Source: Nocardioides nematodiphilus (GTDB taxonomy: Bacteria; Actinomycetota; Actinomycetes; Propionibacteriales; Nocardioidaceae). Taken from it: a stretch of DNA of 64,000 bases. Below the pieces are notes generated by a model, which was not told the DNA's origin, did no database searches, and saw nothing but the letters and a program-made list of their open reading frames with translations. The DNA is taken from assembly GCF_020216525.1 (NCBI RefSeq), contig NZ_JAIWOY010000001.1, positions 124,001-188,000 on the forward strand, written 5' to 3'. Of the stretch, positions 52,449-61,300 are shown piece by piece. The translations under genes were made by a program, and so were the position numbers. The first letter of the stretch is position 1. The number at the start of each line of letters is the position of its first letter.

Positions 52449-52481
52449 GCGTATCGCGGGCGTATCGAAAACCGGATACGC
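52449..52481. promoter_or_regulatory. Repeated half sites between the response regulator and vanY-like genes
   Basis: GCGTATCG occurs at 52449-52456 and 52460-52467, an 11-base direct repeat typical of OmpR-type regulators. An inverted copy, CGGATACGC, is at 52473-52481. The sites are central in the divergent promoter and could control both units. Confidence 0.55.
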
Positions 52482-52513
52482 CCTCACAACACGCGCTCGC
52501 GTTGCCTGGTCGC

Positions 52514-53185
52514 ATGCTCCGAGAACCTCGCCCCGGGTGGCTGCCCACCGCACTCGTCACCGCCCTCGTCACCGCCCTCGTCACCGCCCTCGCGGCCTCC
52601 CTCACCGGCTGTGGCGCGGCGGCCGGCACCGCGGGCGGTCATCACCTCGCTGAGGTCGATCACCCGCTCCAGCGGACCATCGCGGCCGGCGTCCCCGGCG
52701 AGATGCCGCAGCGGGCGTCCGCGCGGGGAGTGACCCTCGCCGACGGCGAGGTCCCCGCTGGCACCACGGTCCTCGACGACTCGGTCCCCGCGGTGGCGAG
52801 GCTCGACCCCGCCCTGGAGAGCGCCCTGCGTGAGGCCGCCGCCGATGCGGCCCGCGACGGCCTCGAGCTCGACGTCAACAGCGGGTGGCGCTCGAGGGCG
52901 TACCAACAGGAGCTCTTCGCCCAGGCGATCCGGAAGTACGGCTCGGAGGCGGCCGCTGCGCGATGGGTCGCCCGCCCCGGGACGTCGGTCCACGAGGCCG
53001 GGCAGGCCGTCGACCTGGGGCCGGCGACGACCACGTCATGGCTGGCCGAGCACGGGGCCTCGTACGGCCTGTGCCGGACCTACGCGAACGAGCCCTGGCA
53101 CTTCGAGCTGCGTCCTGCGGCTGCCACGGACGGCTGCCCGGCCAGGTACGCCGACGCGGCCCACGACCCGCGGACGCAGCGATGA
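52514..53185 (+). CDS. VanY-like D,D-carboxypeptidase lipoprotein (M15)
   Basis: 223 residues from ATG 52514. The signal segment contains TALVTALVTALVTAL and ends in the lipobox SLTGC, so the protein is probably lipid-anchored. The M15 zinc peptidase motifs are NSGWRSRAYQQELFAQAI, SVHEAGQAVDLG (His, Asp) and NEPWHFEL (Glu, His). It would trim the terminal D-Ala of peptidoglycan precursors or cross-links. ATGA overlap with the VanZ-like gene shows coupling. Confidence 0.88.
   Translation: MLREPRPGWLPTALVTALVTALVTALAASLTGCGAAAGTAGGHHLAEVDHPLQRTIAAGVPGEMPQRASARGVTLADGEVPAGTTVLDDSVPAVARLDPALESALREAAADAARDGLELDVNSGWRSRAYQQELFAQAIRKYGSEAAAARWVARPGTSVHEAGQAVDLGPATTTSWLAEHGASYGLCRTYANEPWHFELRPAAATDGCPARYADAAHDPRTQR
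52546..52593 (+). repeat. Four 12-bp tandem repeats in the vanY-like signal sequence
   Basis: CACCGCCCTCGT is repeated four times (first and last copies with one change each), coding TALV units in the hydrophobic core of the signal peptide. Copy-number change by slippage would lengthen or shorten the core without shifting frame. Confidence 0.8.
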
Positions 53186-53748
53186 CCGGGCGCGGGGTGA
53201 TCATCAACGGCCCCTCGCCACAGGACTGGCTCACCACCTACGCGGTCGTGGTGCTCGTGACGCTGGCCGCGTTCCCGGTGGCGCTCCTCGCCGCGAGCGG
53301 GCTCACCCGGTGGCGCCGTCACCGCGGCCACTCCTGCGCGGCGGCGCGGCGCCGATCGGTGGCCGAGGTCGGCCTGGTCTACGGCACCGCGCCGTGGCTG
53401 TGGCTCACCATGCTGCCGGCGAGCAGCACGCCGGGCCACCGGGCGGCGAGCCTGGTGCCGCTGCGCGACCTGGCGACGATGCCGACCTACCAGGTCGTGG
53501 GCAATCTGCTGGTCCTCGCCGCCGTCGGCCTCTTCGGGCCCCTCCGCTTCGGCGCGCTCGCCTCGCTCCCGCGCGTCGTGGCGCTCGCGGCGCTCGCCTC
53601 GACGCTCATCGAGGTCACGCAGTACGCCCTCGCGCTGGGCCGGGTGGCCTCCATCGACGACGTGCTGCTCAACACCGCCGGCGCCACCGTCGCCGCGCTG
53701 CTGTCCTGGCCGGCCTGGCGCGGCCGGGCAGCGCTCAGAGCTGCTTGA
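53182..53748 (+). CDS. VanZ-family membrane protein
   Basis: 188 residues from ATG 53182. Four or five transmembrane helices. VGNLLVLAAVGLFGPL, TLIEVTQYALALGRVASIDDVLLNTAGATVAAL is the VanZ signature (E-x-x-Q and R-x-x-DxxDxxxNTxG type). VanZ proteins give low-level teicoplanin or lipoglycopeptide resistance in some firmicutes. The 3' end overlaps the converging GNAT gene by 14 bases. Confidence 0.85.
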   Translation: MTGRGVIINGPSPQDWLTTYAVVVLVTLAAFPVALLAASGLTRWRRHRGHSCAAARRRSVAEVGLVYGTAPWLWLTMLPASSTPGHRAASLVPLRDLATMPTYQVVGNLLVLAAVGLFGPLRFGALASLPRVVALAALASTLIEVTQYALALGRVASIDDVLLNTAGATVAALLSWPAWRGRAALRAA

Positions 53749-54274
53749 CGAGCAGCTCGAAGGCCAGGTCGTCGACCTGCGGGAGCCCGAAGCGCTCGTC
53801 CTCGTACGGGAACGGGCTGATCCGGCCCGTGCGCCGGTAGCCGCGCCGCTCGTAGTAGGCGATCAGCTCCTCGCGCTGCACGATCACCGTCATGTGCAGC
53901 TCGGTCGCGCCCCAGCCGCGCGCGATCCGCTCGGCCTCGGCGAGGACCTGCTTCCCGATGCCGCCGCCCTGCTCCTCGGGACGGACCGCGAACATGCCGA
54001 AGTAGCCCGCGGCGCCATCGGCGCCCCCGCGCTCCTCGAGCTGGCAGCAGGCGACGAGCTCGGGCCCCTCCTGCCCGGCACGCTCGGCGACCATGATCCG
54101 GCTGGCCGGGTGCGCGATGACCGCGGCGACCGCATGCGCATCGGTGCGCTGGCCGTGCAGCAGGTGGGCCTCGGTGGTCCAGCCGGCGCGGCTGGAGTCG
54201 CCGCGGTAGGCGGACTCGATCAGCGCGACGAGGGCATCGACGTCGGCGCTCGTGGCATCGCGGAAGGTCAGCAC
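53735..54274 (-). CDS. GNAT-family N-acetyltransferase
   Basis: 179 residues from GTG 54274. FRDATSADVDALVALIESAYRG opens the fold, FGMFAVRPEEQGGGIGKQVLAEAERIARGWGATELHMTVIV is the acetyl-CoA loop (QxxGxG/A) and YYERRGYRRTGRISPFPYEDERFG ends it. The layout is that of small-molecule or protein acetyltransferases with unknown substrate. It lies 20 bases downstream of the SGNH hydrolase gene on the same strand. Confidence 0.85.
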   Translation of the reverse strand: MLTFRDATSADVDALVALIESAYRGDSSRAGWTTEAHLLHGQRTDAHAVAAVIAHPASRIMVAERAGQEGPELVACCQLEERGGADGAAGYFGMFAVRPEEQGGGIGKQVLAEAERIARGWGATELHMTVIVQREELIAYYERRGYRRTGRISPFPYEDERFGLPQVDDLAFELLVKQL

Positions 54275-54294
54275 GAGCCGGAGCGTAGTCGGGC

Positions 54295-55227
54295 CTACGG
54301 CGTCCGGCTCGGCAGCGAGCCGCGGACCCGCAGGACCGTGCGGCGGGTCGCCGCGACCACGACCTCCTCCGCGGCATCCGCGAAGACCGGCGCCTGGTGC
54401 CCGAACGGCAGGTCGTCGCGGATGCCGAGCGCGGCCAGGATCGAGGGCAGCAGCGCCTTGGCGGTGCGCTTGTAGCCGACCGCGCTCGGGTGGAAGCGGT
54501 CGAGGCTGAACATCTCGTCGGGGTTGGTGACGAAGAACGGCCCGACCACGTCGGCGAGCGAGACGACGTACGCGCCCGCCTTGTGCGCGGCGTCGGCCTG
54601 CGCGGCGGCGAGCTGGCGCGAGGCGCGCCCGCCGAGGGAGCGCAGCGGCTGTGGGACCGGCTTGAGCGCGCTCAGGTCCGGGCAGGTCCCGACGACGACG
54701 CTGGCGTCGAGCGCGTGCAGCGCCTCGATCGTCTCGGTGAGGTGCTTGACCGAGTCCGCGACCGGGACGCGGTGGGTGACGTCGTTGCCCCCGACGATGA
54801 CGACCGCGACGTCGGGCCGGTAGTCGGGCAGCTGGCTGGCGAGCTGCTCGGGCAGCTGCCACGACTCGCTGCCGACGATGGCCGCGGTGGTCAGCCGCAC
54901 CGAGCGGTGCGCCTTCTTGGCGATCCCCTTCGCCAGGCGTGCGCCCAGGGTCCCGTCGCCGTCCTCCGCACCCAGACCCGCGGCGATCGAGTCACCCAGG
55001 ATCAGCAGCTCGACCGGGTCGCCGTAGGACTTCTTGTAGACCTTGTCGGCATGCGGGGCGACCTCGCCGAGCGGCTTGCCGATCAGCGCCCGGGCCTGGG
55101 CGGCCTGGCGCTTGAGCAGCACCACGAACCCCGCCCCGGCGCCGGCTCCGATCGCACCGACCACGCCCGCGACCCCCGCTCCCGCGGCGATCCGGCCCAG
55201 CCGTCGTGCTTCCTCGCGTCCGCTCAT
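54295..55227 (-). CDS. SGNH/GDSL-type hydrolase, membrane-anchored
   Basis: 310 residues from ATG 55227. An N-terminal helix (IAAGAGVAGVVGAIGAGAGAGFVVLLK) anchors or exports it. SGNH blocks are LLILGDSIAAGLGAEDG (Ser), AAIVGSES (Gly), VIVGGNDVTH (Asn) and FSLDRFHPSAVGYKRTA (Asp, His). Such enzymes are esterases or acyltransferases acting on lipids, sugars or peptidoglycan; the target is unknown. Confidence 0.85.
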   Translation of the reverse strand: MSGREEARRLGRIAAGAGVAGVVGAIGAGAGAGFVVLLKRQAAQARALIGKPLGEVAPHADKVYKKSYGDPVELLILGDSIAAGLGAEDGDGTLGARLAKGIAKKAHRSVRLTTAAIVGSESWQLPEQLASQLPDYRPDVAVVIVGGNDVTHRVPVADSVKHLTETIEALHALDASVVVGTCPDLSALKPVPQPLRSLGGRASRQLAAAQADAAHKAGAYVVSLADVVGPFFVTNPDEMFSLDRFHPSAVGYKRTAKALLPSILAALGIRDDLPFGHQAPVFADAAEEVVVAATRRTVLRVRGSLPSRTP

Positions 55228-55276
55228 GGTGGCTGTGTAGCCGAGGCAGGTGAACACGCCGGGAACGGCGGTCCAC

Positions 55277-55440
55277 CAAAGCGTCACCGTGACTGTTTGG
55301 GGCGAGAGTGACCGTTCAAAGGGTCACCCTCGTCGCAAAAGGTCACCGTGACGCTTTGGGGCGAGAGTGACCGTTCAAAAGGTCACCCCCGCACGCAAAA
55401 GGTCACCGTGACACTTCGGAAGTGTCACGGTGACCGTTTG
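55277..55440. repeat. Tandem ~60-bp repeat array downstream of thrC
   Basis: GTCACCGTGAC recurs at 55283, 55342 and 55402 (periods 59 and 60). In the first two units it is followed by TTTGGGGCGAGAGTGACCGTTCAAA-like sequence and a GGTCACCC block. The last copy is the left arm of the terminator hairpin. No open frame runs through it and it is bounded by genes on both sides. Function unknown. Confidence 0.75.
55396..55440 (-). terminator. Terminator after thrC
   Basis: GGTCACCGTGACACT (55401-55415) pairs perfectly with AGTGTCACGGTGACC (55421-55435), with further CAAA/TTTG pairing outside one mismatch. On the thrC strand the stem is followed by TTTTG. Confidence 0.75.
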
Positions 55441-55453
55441 GAGTGATCGGGCC

Positions 55454-56728
55454 TCAGTCCTGGGCGAGCCCGGCGGCCTCGAAGGCGTCGTACGACGGCG
55501 CGATGGTGGCCCGGGGGCTGACCAGGCCGCTGATCGCGTCGAGGGTCTTGAGGCCGTGACCGGTGTTGATCAGCACGGTCTCGAGCGTCGGGTCGAGCTG
55601 GCCGGTCTCGACGAGCTTCTTCGTGACCGCGACGGTGGTGCCGCCGGCGGTCTCGGTGAAGATGCCCTCGGTGCGGGCCAGCAGGACGATCGCCTGGCGG
55701 ATCTCGTCGTCGGTGACCTCCTCGACGGCCCCGCCCGTACGGCGGGTGGAGTCGAGGACGTAGATGCCGTCGGCCGGGTTGCCGATCGCGAGCGACTTGG
55801 CGATCGTGTCCGGCTTGACCGGGCGGATGGCGTCGACGCCGGCCTTGAAAGCGGTGGCGACCGGGTTGCAGCCGGTGGCCTGGGCGCCGAAGATCCGGTA
55901 CGCCTTGTCCTCGACCAGGCCGAGCTTGATCAGCTCCTGGAAGGCCTTGTCGACCTTGGTCAGCTGCGAGCCGGAGGCGACCGGGATGACGATCTGGTCG
56001 GGGATGCGCCAGCCGAGCTGCTCGGCGATCTCGTACCCGAGGGTCTTGGAGCCCTCGGCGTAGAACGGGCGGACGTTGACGTTGACGAACGCCCAGCCGT
56101 CCTCCTCGGCCGCGATCTCCTGAGCGAGCTTGTTGACGTCGTCGTAGTTGCCGTCGACGGCGATCAGGTTGTCGGTGAAGATCGCCGAGTTGATCTGCTT
56201 GGGCTGCTCGAGGTTGCTCGGGATGAAGACGACGGTCTTGATCCCGGCGCGGGCACCGGCGGCGGCGACGGCGTTGGCCAGGTTGCCGGTCGAGGGGCAG
56301 GCGAAGACCTTCGCACCGAGCTCGGTCGCGGCGCTGAGCGCACAGGCGACGACGCGGTCCTTGAAGGAGTTGGTCGGGTTGGTGGAGTCGTCCTTGACCC
56401 AGAGCTTGGTCAGGCCGAGCTCGCGGGCGAGGTTGTCAGCCTCCAGGAGCCGGGTGAAGCCGGGCTCGGTGTTGGGGCTCTGCTCGATGTCGGCCGGGAC
56501 CGGCAGGAGCGCCTTGTAGCGCCAGATGTTGGCCGGGCCGGCCTCGATCTCCGCACGCGTCACCGTGGGGAAGTCGTAGGCGACCTCGAGAGGACCGAAG
56601 CACTCCGGACACGCGTAGTGCGGGCCGAGCTCGATCTTGTGGCCACACTCGCGGCAGGCGAGGGCGGTGGCGTTGCCGAAGGCGCCGTCCCGCAGGGTCT
56701 TCTTCTGCTCAGCAGTGTCAACGCTCAT
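55454..56728 (-). CDS. thrC: Threonine synthase
   Basis: 424 residues from ATG 56728 after AGGAGGAG. It converts O-phosphohomoserine to threonine with PLP. An N-terminal zinc-ribbon-like segment (ACRECGHKIELGPHYACPECFGPL) precedes the PLP domain with Lys in DSTNPTNSFKDRVV and the phosphate loop CPSTGNLANAVAA. Length suits the class that includes a Zn ribbon. No other thr genes are adjacent. Confidence 0.93.
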   Translation of the reverse strand: MSVDTAEQKKTLRDGAFGNATALACRECGHKIELGPHYACPECFGPLEVAYDFPTVTRAEIEAGPANIWRYKALLPVPADIEQSPNTEPGFTRLLEADNLARELGLTKLWVKDDSTNPTNSFKDRVVACALSAATELGAKVFACPSTGNLANAVAAAGARAGIKTVVFIPSNLEQPKQINSAIFTDNLIAVDGNYDDVNKLAQEIAAEEDGWAFVNVNVRPFYAEGSKTLGYEIAEQLGWRIPDQIVIPVASGSQLTKVDKAFQELIKLGLVEDKAYRIFGAQATGCNPVATAFKAGVDAIRPVKPDTIAKSLAIGNPADGIYVLDSTRRTGGAVEEVTDDEIRQAIVLLARTEGIFTETAGGTTVAVTKKLVETGQLDPTLETVLINTGHGLKTLDAISGLVSPRATIAPSYDAFEAAGLAQD

Positions 56729-56963
56729 GAGTCCTCCTCCTCATCTTCCCCGAACACGACCTTCGCGCTGGGACGGATTTAGCACCTGTCCCCGCGACCA
56801 ACCCACAGGTGGGAGGAGGCTCGCGGTCGGTTGCCGGGACTTCACTGGGCCGTACCCTCAGTCCCTCTCGATGAGCAAGACAGATCGTACGGGTGCGAAG
56901 GGCCGATCGCCGAAACGATTGCCCGAATGTCGAGACCAGTGTCTCACTATTCGGGCATCACGC
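56729..56963. other. Promoter region of thrC with a long inverted repeat at the far end
   Basis: 235 bases without a gene. The only strong element is the inverted repeat at 56920-56957. No T-box or other recognisable leader was found on the thrC side. Confidence 0.45.
56920..56957 (-). terminator. Inverted repeat after otsB
   Basis: TGCCCGAAT (56920-56928) pairs with ATTCGGGCA (56949-56957), and GAGAC (56932-56936) with GTCTC (56941-56945), giving a 17-bp arm with two mismatches. It lies seven bases beyond the otsB stop and probably ends that transcript. Confidence 0.65.
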
Positions 56964-57806
56964 TCAGGAAGAGGCGTGGGCGAGGCTGCGGAAGAGGGCG
57001 ATGACACCCTCCGGGCCGTCGACGACGACGTCGGCGAGAGACTGCAGAGCGCTCTCCCCGGCATCACTGGGCGAGAGCGAGCAGACCTTGAGGGTCACCA
57101 GACCCTCCGCCGCCCACGCGTCGAGCGCCTCGAAGGCCTCGATGTCGCCCAGGTCGTCGCCCGCGAAGAGGATCGCCTTCGCCCCGAGGGTGTCGACGAG
57201 CCGGTCGATCACCAGGCCCTTGTCCATACCCGGGGCGCGGACCTCGATCACCTGCTTGCCGGGCTCGACGGTCAGGTCGTGTGCCTCGGCGGCCGCGCGC
57301 ATCGGCTCGAGGAGCCGCTCGAACGTGGCCTGGGGGTCGCTGACGCGGCGGGTGTGGACGGCGACGGCGAGTCCCTTCTCCTCCACGTACGCCTCCGAGG
57401 CGCCGTGGTCGCGCAGCAGCTTGGGCAGCTCGCGCAGGAAGGTGGCCAGCCCGACCGGCGGGCGCGGGCCGATGATGGCGCGGTGGCTGGAGGTCCAGTG
57501 CTCGTTGCCGTACTGGCCGTGCACGAGCAGCTCGGTGCCGGAGGCGGCGAGGCGGTCGGCGACCTCCTCGAGGCCGCCCAGGGCGAGCACCTGGCGGGCA
57601 GGCCGGCCGGTGACGACGGCGAGCGCCTTCACCTTCGGGGCCAGCTCGATCAGCACGTCGGCCGCGTCGGGGTGGATGTGTGCCTGGGTCGGGTCCTCGA
57701 CGATCGGCGAGACGGTGCCGTCGAAGTCGAACGCGATCACCGCCTCGGCCAGCTGGGCGGCGAGGGTGGCGTACTTCTGCTCGGCCTCGGCAGATGCGAA
57801 CTGCAT
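56964..57806 (-). CDS. otsB: Trehalose-6-phosphate phosphatase
   Basis: 280 residues from ATG 57806. A HAD-family phosphatase: nucleophile motif FDFDGTVSPI, VTGRPARQVLALGGL, the substrate cap (HGQYGNEHWTS, VEEKGLAVAVHTRR) and C-terminal GDDLGDIEAFEAL with its acidic pair. It removes phosphate from trehalose-6-phosphate. The matching synthase otsA is 2 kb away on the other strand. Confidence 0.92.
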   Translation of the reverse strand: MQFASAEAEQKYATLAAQLAEAVIAFDFDGTVSPIVEDPTQAHIHPDAADVLIELAPKVKALAVVTGRPARQVLALGGLEEVADRLAASGTELLVHGQYGNEHWTSSHRAIIGPRPPVGLATFLRELPKLLRDHGASEAYVEEKGLAVAVHTRRVSDPQATFERLLEPMRAAAEAHDLTVEPGKQVIEVRAPGMDKGLVIDRLVDTLGAKAILFAGDDLGDIEAFEALDAWAAEGLVTLKVCSLSPSDAGESALQSLADVVVDGPEGVIALFRSLAHASS

Positions 57807-57847
57807 GGCCCTAGCCTGTCACGCCGTGGGTGAACGGCGACAAAACG

Positions 57848-58357
57848 TCAGGAGAGGGGTGCGGTGAGGATGAGGGTCAGCCGGTCCATCTTCATGGGGT
57901 CGACCGCCAGCGCCGTGCGGCGGATGCCGAGGTCGAGCGCGAGCTGCTTGCCCGCACCCTTGAGCCGCGCCGGGTAGTAGACCGTGGTGGCCGGGATCGA
58001 GCCGTACCAGTTGTCCGCGCCGACGACGTTCCAGCCGGCCTTGGCGGCCTTGTCGCCGACGGTGGCGGCCAGACCCTTGACCCGGGAGTTGTTGAAGACC
58101 TCGACGTTGACCTTGCCACGCTTGATCGGGGCGGGCTTGTGCGTCGCGGGCGCGGCCGGAGCCGACGTGGTCGCGGCGGCGGTCGGCGAGGTGGAGACCG
58201 CGGCGGTCGGGATGACCTTCTCCTCGCCCTGACCGTCGCCGCGGGTCACGACGAAGGCGATGAGCGCCATCGCGACGGCGACGATGCTCAGCAGGACGAC
58301 GGGCGACGGCAGGGCGATGCCGCGCTGGTCACGCATCCAGATGCGGTTGTCAGGCAT
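57848..58357 (-). CDS. LytR C-terminal domain membrane protein
   Basis: 169 residues from ATG 58357. A short cytoplasmic leader, one transmembrane helix (SPVVLLSIVAVAMALIAFVV) and a Thr/Ala/Pro-rich linker lead to a LytR_C domain (KVNVEVFNNSRVKGLAATVGDKAAKAGWNVVGADNWYGSIPATTVYYPARLKGAGKQLALDLG). The catalytic LCP domain of LytR-CpsA-Psr enzymes is absent. It begins two bases after the DUF3263 stop, so the two are one operon. Confidence 0.85.
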   Translation of the reverse strand: MPDNRIWMRDQRGIALPSPVVLLSIVAVAMALIAFVVTRGDGQGEEKVIPTAAVSTSPTAAATTSAPAAPATHKPAPIKRGKVNVEVFNNSRVKGLAATVGDKAAKAGWNVVGADNWYGSIPATTVYYPARLKGAGKQLALDLGIRRTALAVDPMKMDRLTLILTAPLS

Positions 58358-58359
58358 GG

Positions 58360-58653
58360 TCAGATCTCGAATCCGAGGCGGCGGGCGGAGCGCTGGCGCT
58401 GGCGGGCGGCGCGCAGACGGCGCAGCCGGCGTATCAGGAGGGGGTCGTGCTCGAGGGCCTCGGGACGATCGATGAGGGCGTTGAGCACCTGGTAGTAGCG
58501 GGTCGAGGACATGTCGAACTGCTCGCGCACAGCCGCCTCCTTGGCGCCGGCGTACTTCCACCACTGACGCTCGAAGGCGAGGATGTCCTGGTCACGCTCG
58601 CTCAGACCCGGCGTGTTGCTCACATCGCCGTTGGGCAGGGCGCTGGCGGCCAT
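58360..58653 (-). CDS. DUF3263 protein
   Basis: 97 residues from ATG 58653. The core LSERDQDILAFERQWWKYAGAKEAAVREQFDMSSTRYYQVLNALIDRPEALEHDPLLIRRLRRLRAARQRQRSAR is the actinobacterial DUF3263 family, probably a small helix-turn-helix DNA-binding protein with a basic tail. It is almost always next to a LytR_C gene, as here. Its target is unknown; a palindrome upstream (58706-58725) is a candidate. Confidence 0.85.
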   Translation of the reverse strand: MAASALPNGDVSNTPGLSERDQDILAFERQWWKYAGAKEAAVREQFDMSSTRYYQVLNALIDRPEALEHDPLLIRRLRRLRAARQRQRSARRLGFEI

Positions 58654-58705
58654 TCGTCGATCCCCCGATCTCGTGCGTGTCTCTGACACGCCCACTGTAG
58701 ACGAG

Positions 58706-58725
58706 GAATCACACGCATGTGATTC
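58706..58725. promoter_or_regulatory. Palindrome between DUF3263 and the MocA-type gene
   Basis: GAATCACACGCATGTGATTC has perfect 8-bp arms around CGCA. A smaller repeat, GCGTGTC-TCT-GACACGC (58675-58691), lies beside it. Both are in the divergent promoter. Confidence 0.5.
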
Positions 58726-58769
58726 GTTCTGGCGGGCGTGGCGCTTCCTCTGGGGCTACGGTTACCGCT

Positions 58770-59831
58770 GTGACCAATGAGACCGCTCTCACCCCGATCC
58801 GCTGGGGAATCCTCGCCACCGGCAAGATCGCCCACGCCTTCGCGGCCGACCTCGCGCTGGTGCCCGGCGCCGAGCTGGTCGCGGTCGGATCGCGCCGCCT
58901 GGAGTCTGCGCAGGCCTTCGCCGAGCAGTACGGAGCGGCCCACGCCTACGGCTCCTACGAGGAGCTCGCCGCCGACCCGGACGTCGACGTCATCTACATC
59001 GCGACCCCGCACTCCCTCCACCTCGAGAACGCCCGGCTCTGCTTCGAGGCCGGCAAGCACGTGCTCTGCGAGAAGCCGCTGACCCTGTCGATCGCCGACA
59101 GCGAGCAGATGGTCGCCCTCGCCCAGGAGCACGGGCTCTTCCTGATGGAGGCGATGTGGACCGCGTGCAACCCTGCCATCCGCGCGCTGCAGCGGCGCCT
59201 CGCGGCCGGCGAGTTCGGCACTCCCCGTCACATCCACGCCGAGCTGGGCTTCGTCGTCAACGCCGATCCCAGCGACCGGATGCTGAACCCCGACCTCGGC
59301 GGCGGGGCGCTGCTCGACATGGGCATCTACCCGCTCACCTTCGCCCACCTCATGCTCGGCCGGGCGCGCAGCCTCACCGCCCAGGCGGAGCTGCTGGTCT
59401 CCAAGGGCACCGAGTCGGGCAAGGAGGGCGCGATCGACCTCTCCATCGCGATGACCGGGGCGTACGACAACGGCGCGCTCGCCACCATGACCGCGTCCAT
59501 GACCTCCTGGTCCTCGGGCGACGCCGCGATCGCCACCGAGCTCGGCCGCATCGACGTCACCGGCTTCCACACGCCGAGCTCGATCGTCTTCACCCCGATC
59601 GGACAGAAGGCCGACTGGACCGACGAGGACACCGTCCTCGAGCCGGTCGTGATCGAGCCCGACGAGCCCGTCCTCGGTCGCGGGTACGGCAACGAGGCCG
59701 CGGAGGTCGGTCGCTGCCTGCGCGCCGGCCTGCTCGAGTCGCCGTTGGTGCCCCACGAGCAGACCCTGACGCTGATGCGTCAGATGGAGGAGATCAGGAA
59801 CACGACCGGAATCCGCTACCCGGGCGAGTGA
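58770..59831 (+). CDS. Gfo/Idh/MocA-family NAD(P)-dependent oxidoreductase
   Basis: 353 residues from GTG 58770. Rossmann domain [31 protein letters not shown], then [30 protein letters not shown] with the catalytic Lys in EKP, and the C-terminal domain with [13 protein letters not shown]. Family members oxidise sugars, inositols or dihydrodiols. otsA follows after 32 bases on the same strand but a shared pathway is not evident. Confidence 0.88.
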   Translation: MTNETALTPIRWGILATGKIAHAFAADLALVPGAELVAVGSRRLESAQAFAEQYGAAHAYGSYEELAADPDVDVIYIATPHSLHLENARLCFEAGKHVLCEKPLTLSIADSEQMVALAQEHGLFLMEAMWTACNPAIRALQRRLAAGEFGTPRHIHAELGFVVNADPSDRMLNPDLGGGALLDMGIYPLTFAHLMLGRARSLTAQAELLVSKGTESGKEGAIDLSIAMTGAYDNGALATMTASMTSWSSGDAAIATELGRIDVTGFHTPSSIVFTPIGQKADWTDEDTVLEPVVIEPDEPVLGRGYGNEAAEVGRCLRAGLLESPLVPHEQTLTLMRQMEEIRNTTGIRYPGE

Positions 59832-59863
59832 GTCCCGCCCTCAGCGGGAACTGGGACCCCGAT

Positions 59864-61300
59864 ATGGTCAACAGCATGCAGGCCGACCTGGTCATCGTCG
59901 CCAACCGTCTTCCCGTCGATCGTGTCGAGCTGGCCGATGGGACCAAGACGTGGCGTCGCTCGCCCGGCGGGCTCGTCACCGCGCTGGAGCCCGTCCTCCG
60001 GGCCAACGATGGCGTCTGGATCGGCTGGCCCGGCGGCACCGAGCAGGATCTCGAGCCGCTCGAGGACGACGGCATGCGACTGCTGCCGATGTCGATGACG
60101 GCCGAGGAGATCGAGGGCCACTACGAGGGCTTCTCCAACGGCACGATCTGGCCGCTCTACCACGACCTGGTCGCCAAGCCGGCGTTCCACCGGGAGTGGT
60201 GGGACGCCTATCGCGCGGTCAACCAGCGCTTCGCCGACAAGGCCGCCGAGGTGACCGCACCCGGCGGCACGGTGTGGGTCCAGGACTACCAGCTGCAGCT
60301 CGTGCCGGAGATGCTGCGAGCGCTGCGACCCGATCTCAAGATCGGCTTCTACCTGCACATCCCGTTCCCGCCGGCCGAGCTCTTCCAGCAGCTGCCGTGG
60401 CGCCGCCAGATCCTCGAGGGCCTGCTCGGCGCCGACGTGGTCGGGTTCCAGCTGCCCGGCGCCGCGCAGAACTTCATCCGCCTGGTCCGCCAGCGGGTGG
60501 GCCACAAGACGCACCGCGACTCGGTCTACCTCCCGGACGGTCGTACGGTGAAGGCCGCCGCTTTCCCGATCTCCATCGACGCCGCCGGCTTCGAGGAGCT
60601 GGCCCGCTCCGAGGGTGTCAACGCCCGCGCCAAGGAGATCCGCGAGGCGCTCGGCAACCCCACCAAGATCTTCCTGGGAGTCGACCGGCTCGACTACACC
60701 AAGGGCATCTACGCGCGCCTGCGCGCCTTCTCCGAGCTGATGGCAGAGGGTCACTTCGACGTCGACGACGCCGTCTTCGTCCAGGTCGCGGTCCCCTCGC
60801 GCGAGCGGGTGGAGGAGTACCGCGTGCTCCGCGACGACATCGAGCGGCTGGTGGGCCGGATCAACGGCGACCTCGGCCGGATCGGTCGCCCCGCGGTCTC
60901 GTACCTGCACTCCTCCTATCCCCGCGACGAGATGGCGGCGCTCTACCGGGCCGCCGACGTCATGGTCGTCACCCCGTACCGCGACGGCATGAACCTCGTC
61001 GCCAAGGAGTACGTCGCCTGTCGGTACGAGAACGACGGCGCGATGGTGCTCTCGGAGTTCGCCGGCGCCGCCGACGAGCTGCGGCAGGCATGGCTGGTCA
61101 ACCCGTACGACCTCAACGGGATGAAGTCCGCGCTGCTGGAGGCCTACCAGGCCGACCACCGCGAGCAGACGCGCCGGATGAAGGCGATGCGCAAGACGGT
61201 CGCCACCAACGACATCGACGCGTGGGCCGCCTCGTTCCTCGGCGAGCTCGCCTCCGTCCCGTCCTCCCACGGCAAGAAGGTCCGGCCCGCGACCGACTAG
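59864..61300 (+). CDS. otsA: Trehalose-6-phosphate synthase
   Basis: 478 residues from ATG 59864 (ATG 59876 also possible). A GT20 glycosyltransferase: [78 protein letters not shown] and [12 protein letters not shown] all match OtsA. It joins UDP- or GDP-glucose to glucose-6-phosphate. The 3' end overlaps the converging glutamate-synthase-like gene by four bases. Confidence 0.95.
   Translation: MVNSMQADLVIVANRLPVDRVELADGTKTWRRSPGGLVTALEPVLRANDGVWIGWPGGTEQDLEPLEDDGMRLLPMSMTAEEIEGHYEGFSNGTIWPLYHDLVAKPAFHREWWDAYRAVNQRFADKAAEVTAPGGTVWVQDYQLQLVPEMLRALRPDLKIGFYLHIPFPPAELFQQLPWRRQILEGLLGADVVGFQLPGAAQNFIRLVRQRVGHKTHRDSVYLPDGRTVKAAAFPISIDAAGFEELARSEGVNARAKEIREALGNPTKIFLGVDRLDYTKGIYARLRAFSELMAEGHFDVDDAVFVQVAVPSRERVEEYRVLRDDIERLVGRINGDLGRIGRPAVSYLHSSYPRDEMAALYRAADVMVVTPYRDGMNLVAKEYVACRYENDGAMVLSEFAGAADELRQAWLVNPYDLNGMKSALLEAYQADHREQTRRMKAMRKTVATNDIDAWAASFLGELASVPSSHGKKVRPATD

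Noticed and set aside
51752..53748. Complete vancomycin-resistance cluster
   Set aside because: No vanH, vanA or vanX genes are present; only VanY- and VanZ-like genes with a two-component system.
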